Positions 7,953-17,273 are shown, numbered from the stretch's first letter. The stretch: 64,000 nucleotides of DNA from Collinsella sp. (GCA_019414245.1 DXMK01000015.1:419383-483382), one strand, 5' to 3'. The notes: generated from the sequence alone by a model not told the origin. Numbers and translations are program-made.

Positions 7953-8783
7953 TTACTTCTTACGGCGACGAATGATGTGCTGGTTCGAGACCTTCTTCTT
8001 CTTGCGCGTACGAAGGCCCTTCGTCGGCTTACCCCAGGGGGTAACAGAGGGACGACCAGAGGTGTGGTTCTTGCCCTCGCCACCGCCGTGCGGGTGGTCG
8101 ACAGGGTTCATGACGGTACCGCGGACGGTCGGGCGCACGTTCATGTGACGCTTACGGCCGGCCTTGCCGATGACGATGTTGGCGTGATCGGCGTTGCCGA
8201 CCTCACCAACGGTGGCGCGGCAGGTAACGAGGATGCGGCGCATCTCGGAGGAAGGCATACGGACGATAGCGTACTTGCCCTCCTTACCCATCAGCTGGCA
8301 GGAGTTACCGGCGGAACGGGCGATAGCGGCGCCCTTGCCCGGCTGGAACTCGACGGCGTGGATGAGCGTACCGACGGGGATGTCGGCGAGGGGCAGAGCG
8401 TTGCCCGGCTTGATGTCGGCGTCAGAACCGGACATGATGGTCTGACCGACCTCGAGGCCCTTGGGGGCCAGGATGTAGCGCTTCTCACCGTCAGCGTAGT
8501 GCAGCAGAGCGATGCGAGCGGAACGGTTCGGATCGTACTCGATCGTGGCAACCTTGGCGGGCACGCCGTCCTTGTTGCGCTTGAAGTCGATCACGCGGTA
8601 ACGACGCTTCACGCCGCCGCCCTGGTGGCGGGTGGTGATGCGGCCGTTGTTGTTACGACCGGCCTTCTTGGGCAGGGGCTCGAGAAGAGACTTCTCGGGC
8701 TTGGTGCAGGTGATCTCAGAGAAATCGGAGATCGTCTGCCAACGCCTACCAGCGGAGGTCGGCTTAAGGTGCTTTACAGCCAT
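7953..8783 (-). CDS. rplB: 50S ribosomal protein L2
   Basis: The 276-residue protein has the L2 core (MAVKHLKPTSAGRR start, RNNNGRITTRHQGGGVKRRY, and HPHGGGEGKNHTSGRPSVTP, which holds the conserved His needed for peptidyl transferase activity). The start at 8783 is preferred over an in-frame ATG at 8858 because GAAAGGGA precedes it and L2 proteins begin here. The 179-bp spacer to rplW carries several hairpins. Confidence 0.97.
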   Translation of the reverse strand: MAVKHLKPTSAGRRWQTISDFSEITCTKPEKSLLEPLPKKAGRNNNGRITTRHQGGGVKRRYRVIDFKRNKDGVPAKVATIEYDPNRSARIALLHYADGEKRYILAPKGLEVGQTIMSGSDADIKPGNALPLADIPVGTLIHAVEFQPGKGAAIARSAGNSCQLMGKEGKYAIVRMPSSEMRRILVTCRATVGEVGNADHANIVIGKAGRKRHMNVRPTVRGTVMNPVDHPHGGGEGKNHTSGRPSVTPWGKPTKGLRTRKKKKVSNQHIIRRRKK

Positions 8784-8830
8784 TACAATCCCTTTCAATA
8801 GGAATCCGTTAGCCATCGCAGACAGGGATT

Positions 8831-8944
8831 CGAGGTTCTGCCTCGGGTGCAATGACACCGGACGTATACACGGTTCCGGGCGTGTCCATTTTATACGCCC
8901 GAAACCTTGAGCTCTCGCCTCCCCTATTTGGGAGGCATGAGCTC
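8831..8944 (-). promoter_or_regulatory. Structured spacer between rplW and rplB
   Basis: Three consecutive inverted repeats lie in this intra-operon gap: CGAGG/CCTCG at 8831-8845, CGGGCGT/ACGCCCG at 8877-8901, and a nested GAGCTC-GCCTCCC / GGGAGGC-GAGCTC hairpin at 8909-8944. The segment 8864-8889 matches 10729-10754 in the rplC leader at 23 of 26 positions. It could be a processing site, an internal promoter or an autoregulatory leader for rplB; the sequence does not decide. Confidence 0.6.
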
Positions 8945-8962
8945 ACTCAACAGCAGCGAGTC

Positions 8963-9250
8963 TTAGGCCTGGTTGCCAAAGACCTCGATGGTGTCGCCCT
9001 CGGCCAGCGTGACGATGGCCTTCTTCCAAGAACGGGTCTTGCCGGCGACATAGCGCACGCGCTTGGTCTTGGGCTTGACCGTCAAGGTGTTCACGCGAAC
9101 GACCTTGACGCCGAAGATCTCCTCGACAGCGTCCTTGATCTGATACTTGTTAGCATCCTTGGCGACCTCGAACGTGTACTTGTTCTGCTCCATGCCGGAG
9201 AAGGAACGCTCGGACACGATCGGACGGATGATGATCTCGTGGGCGGTCAT
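8963..9250 (-). CDS. rplW: 50S ribosomal protein L23
   Basis: The 95-residue protein is L23 (IIIRPIVSERSFSGMEQNKY, AVEEIFGVKVVRVNTLTVKP), located at the tunnel exit where trigger factor and SRP dock. Its start abuts the rplD stop directly. Confidence 0.96.
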   Translation of the reverse strand: MTAHEIIIRPIVSERSFSGMEQNKYTFEVAKDANKYQIKDAVEEIFGVKVVRVNTLTVKPKTKRVRYVAGKTRSWKKAIVTLAEGDTIEVFGNQA

Positions 9251-9877
9251 TTATGCAAGCACCTCCCCGAAGTGAGCGGCGATGTCGGCGGGCATCAGCA
9301 CAGCGTTGTTGTTGACGAGATCGTAGGTGTTGGCCTCGTCAGCGGTGATGATGAACGTCTTGGGAATATTGCGGAACGACAGGTAGGCGTTAACGTCCTC
9401 ATCGCGAACGATGATGGTCAGACGCTTGCCCTCAAGGCCAAGAGCCTTGAGCATGGCGACGGCAGCCTTGGTGGAAGGCTTCTCGAAGCCGTAGTCGTCG
9501 ACGAGCACGAGCTCGCCATCGGCCAGCTTGGCGGACAGCGCGGAGCGCATAGCCAGCTTGACCTCCTTGTTGTTCATACGCTTAGCGTAGGAACGGGGCT
9601 TGGGGGCGAAGACAACGCCACCGTGACGCCACTGGGCAGCACGGATGGAACCCTGGCGGGCACGGCCGGTGCCCTTCTGACGCCAAGGCTTCTTGCCGCC
9701 ACCGGAAACCTCAGAGCGGCCCTTAGCAGACTGGGTGCCCTGACGCCAAGAGGCCATCTGGCACTTGACGATGTGGTGCATAACGTGGATGTTCGGCTCG
9801 ATGCCGTACACCTCAGCGGCGAGCTCGGCCTCGGCGACCTTCTTGCCCTCGCTGTTCTTTACTTCAAACTTTGCCAT
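9251..9877 (-). CDS. rplD: 50S ribosomal protein L4
   Basis: The 208-residue protein contains the L4 tunnel-loop signature GGGKKPWRQKGTGRARQGSI and the C-terminal globular domain. In E. coli L4 also autoregulates the S10 operon. It lies between rplC and rplW in the standard order. Confidence 0.97.
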   Translation of the reverse strand: MAKFEVKNSEGKKVAEAELAAEVYGIEPNIHVMHHIVKCQMASWRQGTQSAKGRSEVSGGGKKPWRQKGTGRARQGSIRAAQWRHGGVVFAPKPRSYAKRMNNKEVKLAMRSALSAKLADGELVLVDDYGFEKPSTKAAVAMLKALGLEGKRLTIIVRDEDVNAYLSFRNIPKTFIITADEANTYDLVNNNAVLMPADIAAHFGEVLA

Positions 9878-9923
9878 TTAAGTGTTCTCCTTGGTATGAC
9901 GCTGGGCTAAATGGGCTGGGCCC

Positions 9924-10544
9924 TTAGGCCATACGGATGGCGACGAGACCATTCTTGGCACCCGGGACAGCGCCCTTGACCAAGATGAGGTTCTGCTCGG
10001 CATCGATGCGGACAACGGAAAGGTTCTTGACGGTAACGCGCTCGTTACCCATGTGACCGGCCATCTTGACGCCCTTGAGGACGCGCGCAGGATAGGCGCA
10101 CTGACCGATAGAACCGGGGTGACGCTGGAAGTGAGAACCATGCGTCATAGGACCGCGGCGCTGACCCCAGCGCTTGATGCGACCCTGGAAGCCCTTACCC
10201 TTGGAGGTACCGATGACGTCGACCTTCTCGACATCAGCGAAATCAGCGACGGTGACGACCTCGCCGACCTTGTGCTCCTCGCCGTTCTCGACGCGGACCT
10301 CACGAAGGAAACGGACAGGCTCGACGCCAGCCTTGGCGAAGTGACCAGCCATGGGCTTGTTCACGTTCTTGGCCTTGATGTCGCCGAAACCGATCTGGAC
10401 GGCGTCATAGCCGTCGGTTGCCTGAGTTTTAACCTGCGAGACAGCGCAGGGGCCAGCCTGGATGACCGTGACGGGAACGACGTTATCGTTCTCGTCCCAA
10501 ACCTGGGTCATGCCAATCTTGCGGCCGAGAATCATGCTGATCAA
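9924..10544 (-). CDS. rplC: 50S ribosomal protein L3
   Basis: The 206-residue protein is L3 (ILGRKIGMTQVWDENDNVVP, GTSKGKGFQGRIKRWGQRRG, HGSHFQRHPGSIGQ). Two starts are possible: TTG 10544 with a weak GGGA seven bases upstream, or ATG 10535 with no visible ribosome-binding site. It is the first gene of this operon: rpsJ, normally directly upstream, is 14 kb away at 24463-24771. Confidence 0.96.
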   Translation of the reverse strand: MISMILGRKIGMTQVWDENDNVVPVTVIQAGPCAVSQVKTQATDGYDAVQIGFGDIKAKNVNKPMAGHFAKAGVEPVRFLREVRVENGEEHKVGEVVTVADFADVEKVDVIGTSKGKGFQGRIKRWGQRRGPMTHGSHFQRHPGSIGQCAYPARVLKGVKMAGHMGNERVTVKNLSVVRIDAEQNLILVKGAVPGAKNGLVAIRMA

Positions 10545-10811
10545 GATATGATCCCAACTCTCGCGTGGTCTTGGGACAATGCGTACACCACCGAGCGTAC
10601 GCCCCTAGAGGACCACTACTTACACGACGTGCTCCCCAGCCTTGTATTGCGTCCGGACTACCTGACAACCCTATTAAGCAGGCATTTTGTCCAGCCAGAA
10701 TACTCCCCTGGTTTCACACAGCTGTTTAGTATACACGGCTGCGGGCGTATCCATCGAGATTCATATTTCACTCACATTGTTTACGCAGGTAAAGTGCGTG
10801 GAGTCGCCTGG
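10545..10811 (-). promoter_or_regulatory. Leader/promoter region of the rplC operon
   Basis: This 267-bp gene-free stretch separates rplC from the large palindrome at 10812-10948. It holds the 26-bp motif (10729-10754) shared with the rplW-rplB spacer, and AT-rich segments on the minus strand (TATACT about 10728-10733; AAATATGAAT about 10763) that may be promoter elements, but no clear -35/-10 pair. A long mRNA leader is likely. Confidence 0.4.
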
Positions 10812-10948
10812 GCTTGGCAGAGGGGCGGCGAAATATATTAAGTTTCCTGCTCTACAGTCCTGCGCAAGACGGAAAGCACATTAAGTGCTTTCCTTTGCGT
10901 GCGGAACTCGCGACAAACTTAATATATTTCGCCGCCCCTCTGCCAAGC
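10812..10948. repeat. Large nested palindrome with conserved core, copy A (upstream of rplC)
   Basis: Perfect 34-bp arms (10812-10845 and 10915-10948) enclose a 69-nt core. In the core a GGAAAGCAC/GTGCTTTCC hairpin with loop ATTAA is flanked by the conserved strings CTGCTCTACAGTCCTG and TGCGGAACTCGCGAC. Copies at 28082-28220 and 41148-41351 share the core but have different arm sequences that still pair internally. The element lies between the histidine phosphatase gene and rplC. Confidence 0.9.
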
Positions 10949-10992
10949 TCGGGAGACGACACGTTAATGTCTGCTAAACCTTGCTCGCTCAG

Positions 10993-11619
10993 CTAATTAC
11001 TTTGTTGAGGGTCCACTATTTGCTGGAGGGAAAACTTGCATTGCATTGGCTCGCCTTCTGCTTGTGGCTTTTCCTCGTCAAAATCGAAGATCATGATGGC
11101 GCAGTTGGGGAGTTTTGTTGGGAGCTCAAAGTCCGCTGGGGCGGCAGCCTTGATGAATTGGCGGCTGGCGCTGCCGTGGCTTACTGCTAGGAGGGTTTCG
11201 ATGCCCTCGGAGCCCATGAGATTGGTGAGGGTGCCTACCATACGTTCTTGCAGCGCGCGGCTTCCTTCTCCTCCGAAGGGGACCAGGTCCTCGCCCGGGT
11301 CCCAGACATCGGTGGGCAGGGCGTCGTGGGGGCCTTCTTCGAAGGTACCGTAGCTGCGCTCGATGATGCCTTCGCAGGGCTCGACTGCTACGTCCGGGCC
11401 GAGGAGTTCGGTTGCGACGAGACTTGCCGTATCCATGGCTCGACCTAAGGGCGAAGAGACCACTTTGTCTGGAACGACGCCGTGGTCCTTGAGCCATGTG
11501 GCTGCCATTCCCGCTTGCTTGCGGCCCAGGTCGGTCAACGGAGAATCGCAGCGGCCCTGGACCAGCTTTTTGACGTTGAACTCAGTTTGACCGTGGCGGA
11601 GTAGATATAGCTTCTTCAT
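10993..11619 (-). CDS. Histidine phosphatase family protein (phosphoglycerate mutase-like)
   Basis: The 208-residue protein starts with the family signature LLRHGQTEFN (catalytic His about 9), has the second Arg in SSPLGRAMDTA, and a late VSHGSASRQF motif with the second catalytic His. Such proteins are cofactor-dependent phosphatases or mutases acting on small phosphorylated substrates; a dedicated glycolytic role is not implied. It is a minus-strand gene of its own, upstream of the rplC region. Confidence 0.88.
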   Translation of the reverse strand: MKKLYLLRHGQTEFNVKKLVQGRCDSPLTDLGRKQAGMAATWLKDHGVVPDKVVSSPLGRAMDTASLVATELLGPDVAVEPCEGIIERSYGTFEEGPHDALPTDVWDPGEDLVPFGGEGSRALQERMVGTLTNLMGSEGIETLLAVSHGSASRQFIKAAAPADFELPTKLPNCAIMIFDFDEEKPQAEGEPMQCKFSLQQIVDPQQSN

Positions 11620-11658
11620 GCTCTCCCCTTCTGCATCAGTTGCTTTATCGGCTCGGCC

Positions 11659-12814
11659 CTACTCGTGGGTATGACCGACATAGTCCTCGTCGATCGTAAT
11701 CTTGGCGACCGACTTGGGATATTCCGATTCGACCCGTTGTGCCAGCGTGTGCTTTACGTCTTCGGCACTCATCTGCAGATCCGAGGGTCGCACGCAGTCA
11801 AATATCACATTGGTGTGCGTGGGGCCCGGCACGCAGCGCAGATCGTGAATCGAAAGGCGGCTATCAATCTCCTGAGCCATGGCGTTGATGCGCAGGCGCA
11901 TGCTCGCCACTTTGGTGTCATCGGTCACGATGGGGTCGTAATGGAGCGTGACAATCATGCCGTCTTCGTTCCTAAACGCCTGCTCAATATTGTCGAGCGT
12001 GTCATGGCTTTTTCAGCGGGCTGGCCTCGGCTGCCATCTCGGCGTGAGCGCTTGCGAACTTCCTGCCCGGGCCGTAGTCGTGAACCATCAAATCGTGAAC
12101 GCCCAAAACGCCGGGGTAGCTCATGATCTTGTCTCGAATGTGCTTGACCAGCTTAGGATCGGGCGCCTGGCCCAAAAGCGGGCTCACCGTATCCTGGATA
12201 AGCTCAAAGCCGCTCCAGCCAATATAGGCGCCAACGGCAAGGCCGACCCATGCGTCAAGATTGATGTGCGTCACCTGCGAAACAATTGCGCACGCCAGCA
12301 CAGCACCCGTGGCTAGGACATCGTTCTTTGAGTCCTGAGCGGTCGCATGCAGCGTCTCGGACTCAATACGATCGCCGAGTTTTTGGTTGAGGGCCGCCAT
12401 CCACAGCTTAACGACCATCGAAAGCGCAAGGACTGCCACCAGGGCAAGCGAGAACTCGACAGGTTCGGGGTGGATGATGCGCTCCACCGAGGACTTTACC
12501 AGTTCGAGGCCAATGAGCAGCACGAGCGCCGCCACGACTAGACCCGAGAGGTACTCGTAGCGACCGTGGCCGTAAGGATGCTCGGGGTCGGCCGGCTTGG
12601 TCGCCAGCTTAAAGCCCAGCACGCTCACGATGTTCGAGCTGGCATCGGACAGGTTGTTCATGGCATCTGCCACGATCGAAACCGAACCCGACAGCACGCC
12701 AATTGCACCCTTCGCAGCGCATAGTGCCACATTGGCGAGAATACACACCATGCCCGTCAACGTACCCACGCGTGCACGGTCGCCCTGCGCACGCTTAACA
12801 ATCCACTCGACCAT
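11659..12814 (-). pseudogene. Cation diffusion facilitator (CDF) transporter, frameshifted
   Basis: The first part (12814 down to 12002) encodes 270 residues of a CDF exporter with six hydrophobic helices and the metal-site motifs SIVADAMNNLSDA and HATAQDSKNDV. Just after GRKFASAHAEMAAEA the frame hits a stop. Shifting frame inside the A5 run at about 12008-12013 restores SHDTLDNIEQAFRNEDGMIV and then the CDF cytoplasmic dimerisation domain down to 11659. One extra A explains the break. It may be a true disabling mutation, phase variation or a sequencing error. The full protein would be about 385 residues. Confidence 0.85.
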
Positions 12815-12895
12815 CTATATCCGCCCCCACGGTACTACCTATATATCTATTGCTCAAACGGATTGTAGTGTAGCCACTTTGTCCTCCAGATACAA

Positions 12896-12926
12896 AAAGG
12901 CCGCAGCCCACACGGACCACGGCCTT
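12896..12926 (-). terminator. Terminator after the PTS EIIC gene
   Basis: An AAGGCCG/CGGCCTT hairpin with a T5 run on the minus strand lies just beyond the stop of the EIIC gene. Confidence 0.75.
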
Positions 12927-12964
12927 GGAATGTGGCAAAGGAATCGTCCTTGTGTCGCACAGGT

Positions 12965-14179
12965 TTACGCGCTTACTTCGGCCACGCTCTTCGAGGTTTC
13001 GGGTGAATCGGCTCCGTCTTCTGCCGCCTGCCCCTTCGCCGGCACCACGCCAAAGCAGTAGCTCAGCGCCGCAGACACCGCAAATGCCACACCGCCGGCA
13101 GCGCAGCACCACAGCAGGTTCGAGATGCCACCCGTGGCAAAGCCAATGACCATGAGGACATTCGTCATGCCGATGGTATAGGCCGTAACGTGGCCCACGG
13201 CCGCAACAAGGCCTCCGACGGCGCCGCCAATGGCCATGCACGTCAGGCACCTGCCATATTTAAGGCCGCAACCGTACAGCGCCGGCTCGCTTACGCCGCC
13301 AAGAACGCCCGAGATCGAATAGCCCAGCATGAGCGCCTTCTCGTCCGTATCCGCAACGCAGAGCGACGCACCAAAGGGCATACCCCAAACGGCGAACGTT
13401 GCCATCGTCGCGGCGATCAGGATGCACGAATCCGTTCCCACACTCATAAACTGCGCATAGGCGAGCGATAGGACAACGTTGCTGACGCCCGCGATCTTAA
13501 GAAACTCCCAGCCCGCGGCAAGCCCCATGAGCGTGAGCAGCGACACGATGCCACCGGAATTGCCAAGCATAAACATAAGCTGGCCCAACAGCATACCCAG
13601 ATAGCTGCCCGCCGGCGCCGTAATGCACAGCGAAACCGGAACCATGACAAGCATGGTCGCAAACGGAACAAACGAAAACGCCACGGCCTTAGGGATAACG
13701 CGCGAAAAGAAACACTCCACTCGCCATAGCAAGGGCACCGAGATGAGAACCGGAATAACAGTCGTCGTGTAATCGTTGACCGGCGCGGGAAGCAGACCAT
13801 ACACGGAAGTCATCGATGCCCCCGTCGTCGATGCGGCATCGACGAGCTTAAGCAGATCGGGCGCAATCAATACGCCGCCCAGCATCATGCCCAGCTGCTC
13901 CGAGCAACCGAGCTGGCGGGCGGCCGCCCAACCAAGATAAATGGGCAAAAAGTAGTAGCCGGCGTTATAAAGCCAACTGTAGAACAGGCGATAGATTTCG
14001 GAATCGGCAGACCACAGGCCCAGCATGCCTTCGCCCATAATGACGGCGACGGTGCGGAACAACGCTGCGCAGACAATAAACGGCAGCGCCGACATCATGC
14101 TTTTGGACAGATAGTCCACCACGGCCGTGGCGTTTGATGAAACCGTCGTTGTAAACGAGGTGTTAGAAACTTGCGACAT
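12965..14179 (-). CDS. PTS transporter subunit EIIC (glucose/beta-glucoside type)
   Basis: About 404 residues with some ten hydrophobic segments and the EIIC substrate motif region GGVSEPALYGCGLKYGR. The protein forms the sugar channel of a phosphotransferase system. No EIIB domain is fused or adjacent; an EIIA-Glc gene is at 54663-55226 and could serve it in trans (inference). The start at 14179 is chosen over 14203 because GGGAAAGG precedes it at good spacing. It lies 40 bp after accDA on the same strand and may be read with it. The sugar is unknown. Confidence 0.85.
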   Translation of the reverse strand: MSQVSNTSFTTTVSSNATAVVDYLSKSMMSALPFIVCAALFRTVAVIMGEGMLGLWSADSEIYRLFYSWLYNAGYYFLPIYLGWAAARQLGCSEQLGMMLGGVLIAPDLLKLVDAASTTGASMTSVYGLLPAPVNDYTTTVIPVLISVPLLWRVECFFSRVIPKAVAFSFVPFATMLVMVPVSLCITAPAGSYLGMLLGQLMFMLGNSGGIVSLLTLMGLAAGWEFLKIAGVSNVVLSLAYAQFMSVGTDSCILIAATMATFAVWGMPFGASLCVADTDEKALMLGYSISGVLGGVSEPALYGCGLKYGRCLTCMAIGGAVGGLVAAVGHVTAYTIGMTNVLMVIGFATGGISNLLWCCAAGGVAFAVSAALSYCFGVVPAKGQAAEDGADSPETSKSVAEVSA

Positions 14180-14218
14180 GGAACGCCTTTCCCAATGTGA
14201 CATGCGGGCTGCCCCTTG

Positions 14219-15943
14219 TCACATCGTGCGGTACTGACCGATTGTGCGGTACTTTTCATAGCGGAGGTTTGTGAGGGTGGCGTCGTCGAGCTGCCCAAGC
14301 GTATCGAAGGCATCAAATGCCGAAGACATGACGGCACCGGCGATCTCCTCATGCGACAGGCCCCTATCGTCGACAATGCCGTCGATGATGCCGAGCGCCA
14401 ACAGATCGGGGGCCGTGAGCTTCAGCGCCTCGGCGGCCTCATCCGCACGCTCCGTATCCTTCCACAGGATCGACGCGCAGGCCTCGGGACTCACGACCGA
14501 ATAGGCCGAGCTCGAGAGCATCAGGATGCGGTCGGCCACGGATAGCGCCAGCGCGCCACCAGAGCCGCCCTCGCCTGTCACCACCGAGACAATCGGCGTC
14601 TTAAGGCCGCTCATCTCCATGAGATTCTGGGCAATCGCCTCGCCCTGGCCGCGCTCCTCGGCACCGATGCCGCAAAACGCGCCCGAAGTATCGACCAGGC
14701 ACAGAACCGGTCGACCAAACTTTTCGGCCTGACGCATAAGGCGACGCGCCTTGCGGTAGCCCTCGGGATGCGCCATGCCAAAGTTGCGGCGGATACGCTC
14801 TTTGGTCGTGGTGCCGCGCTCGATGGCGATAACCGTTACGGGGCGTCCGTCTTTCCAGCCAATGCCAGCCAACACAGCGGCGTCGTCGCCAAAGTAACGG
14901 TCGCCGTGCAGCTCAACGAATCCGTCGAGGCCCAGCGAGATCATCTCACCCGCCGTGGCGCGATCTGCCGAGCGGGTCTGCTTGACAATCTCGAGCGCGG
15001 TTTTTGGTGCCGCCGAGCGCTTAAACAAGTGTCCCAGCTTTTTGCCGCGGCGACCCGTATGCACGATCTCATGCGGTGCCCCCAGGCCGGGCGCGTGCCC
15101 TTCGTGCAGCGCCAACAGCTCGCCTACCGTGAGCGCAATCTCGCCACGCGGAACAACGGCATCGCAAAAGCCGTGCTCCAGCAAAAACTCGGAGCGCTGG
15201 AATCCCTTGGGCAGGCGCTTGTGCATGTTCTGCTCGATCACGCGCGGGCCGGCAAATGCCGTCAGGGCATCGGGCTCGGCCAGGATAATGTCGCCCTCCA
15301 TGGCAAAGCTCGCGGTCACGCCGCCAGTCGTGGGGTCGGTGAGCACCGTGATATACAGGCCGCCCGCCTCGCTGTGGCGCCTAACCGCCGCAGAAATCTT
15401 GGCCATCTGCATAAGCGATGTCACACCCTCTTGCATGCGCGCACCGCCCGAAACGGTAAAGCCGACAACTGGCAATCCCATCTCGGTCGCACGCTCAAAT
15501 GTGCGACAGATCTTCTCGCCCACCACGGAACCCATCGAGCCCATCATAAAGTTGGCATCCATAAAGAAGAGCGCCGTATCGCAACCGCAGATTTTGCCCC
15601 TGCCGCACACAACGGCATCGCGCTCGCCCGAACGCTCGACCGCGCCCTTGAGCTTGTCGGCATAACCGGGAAACGAGAGGAAGTCCTCCGACGCCAGATT
15701 AGCATCCCATTCCTCAAACGTGCCCTCGTCGACCGTCATGCGCATGCGCGCGCGACCGCTCACGCGAAAGTGTTTGCCGCAACGAGGACAGACCTCGAGG
15801 TTGTCGTGCAGGCGTGCCTCATCGATCACACGGCGGCACCCCGGGCACTTGATAAACACGTGGCGCGCGGGAAACTCGGCGCACGACTCGGTCATCGGCC
15901 CCTCAAGGACATTGACCGTCTTCGCTTTTCTATTCATCAGCAT
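14219..15943 (-). CDS. accDA: Acetyl-CoA carboxylase carboxyltransferase, fused beta-alpha subunits
   Basis: This 574-residue protein joins AccD and AccA in one chain. The N-terminal half has the AccD zinc ribbon (CPGCRRV...CPRCGKHF, about residues 34-56) and GFTVSGGARMQEG; the C-terminal half, from about residue 325, has AccA motifs (HGDRYFGDDAAVLAGIGW, DTSGAFCGIGAEERGQGEAI). The enzyme moves the carboxyl group from biotin to acetyl-CoA, giving malonyl-CoA. It overlaps the accC end by 14 bp (an in-frame ATG at 15937 is also possible) and is the last gene of the fab operon proper. Confidence 0.95.
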   Translation of the reverse strand: MLMNRKAKTVNVLEGPMTESCAEFPARHVFIKCPGCRRVIDEARLHDNLEVCPRCGKHFRVSGRARMRMTVDEGTFEEWDANLASEDFLSFPGYADKLKGAVERSGERDAVVCGRGKICGCDTALFFMDANFMMGSMGSVVGEKICRTFERATEMGLPVVGFTVSGGARMQEGVTSLMQMAKISAAVRRHSEAGGLYITVLTDPTTGGVTASFAMEGDIILAEPDALTAFAGPRVIEQNMHKRLPKGFQRSEFLLEHGFCDAVVPRGEIALTVGELLALHEGHAPGLGAPHEIVHTGRRGKKLGHLFKRSAAPKTALEIVKQTRSADRATAGEMISLGLDGFVELHGDRYFGDDAAVLAGIGWKDGRPVTVIAIERGTTTKERIRRNFGMAHPEGYRKARRLMRQAEKFGRPVLCLVDTSGAFCGIGAEERGQGEAIAQNLMEMSGLKTPIVSVVTGEGGSGGALALSVADRILMLSSSAYSVVSPEACASILWKDTERADEAAEALKLTAPDLLALGIIDGIVDDRGLSHEEIAGAVMSSAFDAFDTLGQLDDATLTNLRYEKYRTIGQYRTM

Positions 15944-17273
15944 AGAGATGCCCCATCAGATCGGTGTGGTACATGCCCGACAAGAACTCATCGTTTGCCA
16001 GCACGTCGAGCTGCAGTTCGCTGTTTTCGCTCACGCCCTCAATCACGAGCTCGCCCAGGGCCGAGCGCATCTTGCGAATGGCGCCGTCACGCGTGGGCGC
16101 ACACACGATGAGCTTGCCGAGCATGGAGTCGTAGTACGGCGGAACTGTCGCACCGGTGAACATGGCCGAATCCCAGCGCACGCGCGGACCACCCGGTACA
16201 CGCAACGCGGTGACCGTTCCGCATGACGGCAGAAAGTCCGGCGTTTCGGCATTGATGCGGCACTCCATGGCGTGGTTGCGGACCGGCATGTCCTCCTGCT
16301 CAAAGGGCAAAGGCTGGCTGGCCGCCACGCGCAGCTGCCACTTGACCAAGTCGGTATCGGTCACAAACTCCGTAACCGGATGCTCCACCTGCAAGCGCGT
16401 GTTCATTTCCATAAAGTAGAAATTGCCGTCGTCCGAATACAGGAACTCGATGGTACCGGCTCCTTCGTAGCCGACGGCACGAGCCAGGTCACGCGCCGCC
16501 TTGTGCATGCGAGCACGAATGTCGTCGTGTCCGTCGAGGCACGGCGCGGGGCTCTCCTCGATCAGCTTTTGGTTGCGACGCTGCACCGAGCACTCGCGCT
16601 CGCCGAGCGAAAACACATGGCCCTGCTTATCGGCCATAATCTGCACCTCAACGTGGTGGGCCGGCGCGACGAACTTCTCCATGTAGCACTCGCCGTCGCC
16701 AAAAACGGCCTCGCCCTCGGCACGCGCCTCGATGAACGCCTTTGCCGCGTCTTCCACGCACTCGACCTTGCGAATGCCGCGACCGCCGCCACCTGCACGC
16801 GCCTTGATGAGCACGGGGCAGCCAATGCGCTCGGCCTCGGCCGTCGCCTCCTCGGGACTTTTGAGCAAATCGCAGCCCGGCACGATGGGTACGCCCGCCG
16901 CGGCAGCCGTTCGGCGTGCGGCATCCTTGTCGCCCATGCTGTCGATGACCTCGGCCGAGGGACCGACAAACGCCAGACCGTATTTGTCGCAGTCGCGCAC
17001 GAAGCTCGCCTTCTCGGAAAAGAAACCGTAGCCAGGATGGATCGCCTTTGCCCCCGACTTCACGGCACAGGTGAGCACGGCATCGTCGTTGAGGTAGCTC
17101 TCGGCAAGACGCGGGCCGCCGATGCAATACGCCTCGTCGGCAAGCTGCACGTGCAGCGCGTCCGCATCGGCCGTGGAATAAACGGCGACGGTCTTGATGC
17201 CCATATCGCGGCACGCGCGGATAACACGGACCGCGACTTCGCCGCGGTTGGCGATGAGCACTTTGTCGAACAT
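15930..17273 (-). CDS. accC: Acetyl-CoA carboxylase, biotin carboxylase subunit
   Basis: The 447-residue protein has the biotin carboxylase N-terminus (MFDKVLIANRGEVAVRVIRA), an ATP-grasp domain (KARAGGGGRGIRKV) and EMNTRLQVEHPVTE. It carboxylates the biotin on AccB using ATP and bicarbonate. The start at 17273, preceded by AAGGAAGG, is used instead of a longer upstream frame that would run into fabZ in another frame. Confidence 0.96.
   Translation of the reverse strand: MFDKVLIANRGEVAVRVIRACRDMGIKTVAVYSTADADALHVQLADEAYCIGGPRLAESYLNDDAVLTCAVKSGAKAIHPGYGFFSEKASFVRDCDKYGLAFVGPSAEVIDSMGDKDAARRTAAAAGVPIVPGCDLLKSPEEATAEAERIGCPVLIKARAGGGGRGIRKVECVEDAAKAFIEARAEGEAVFGDGECYMEKFVAPAHHVEVQIMADKQGHVFSLGERECSVQRRNQKLIEESPAPCLDGHDDIRARMHKAARDLARAVGYEGAGTIEFLYSDDGNFYFMEMNTRLQVEHPVTEFVTDTDLVKWQLRVAASQPLPFEQEDMPVRNHAMECRINAETPDFLPSCGTVTALRVPGGPRVRWDSAMFTGATVPPYYDSMLGKLIVCAPTRDGAIRKMRSALGELVIEGVSENSELQLDVLANDEFLSGMYHTDLMGHLYADE

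Noticed and set aside
10812..10948. Classical MITE with terminal inverted repeats
   Set aside because: Terminal repeats of a MITE should be the same in all copies; here arms differ between copies while the core is conserved. No target-site duplication was seen.
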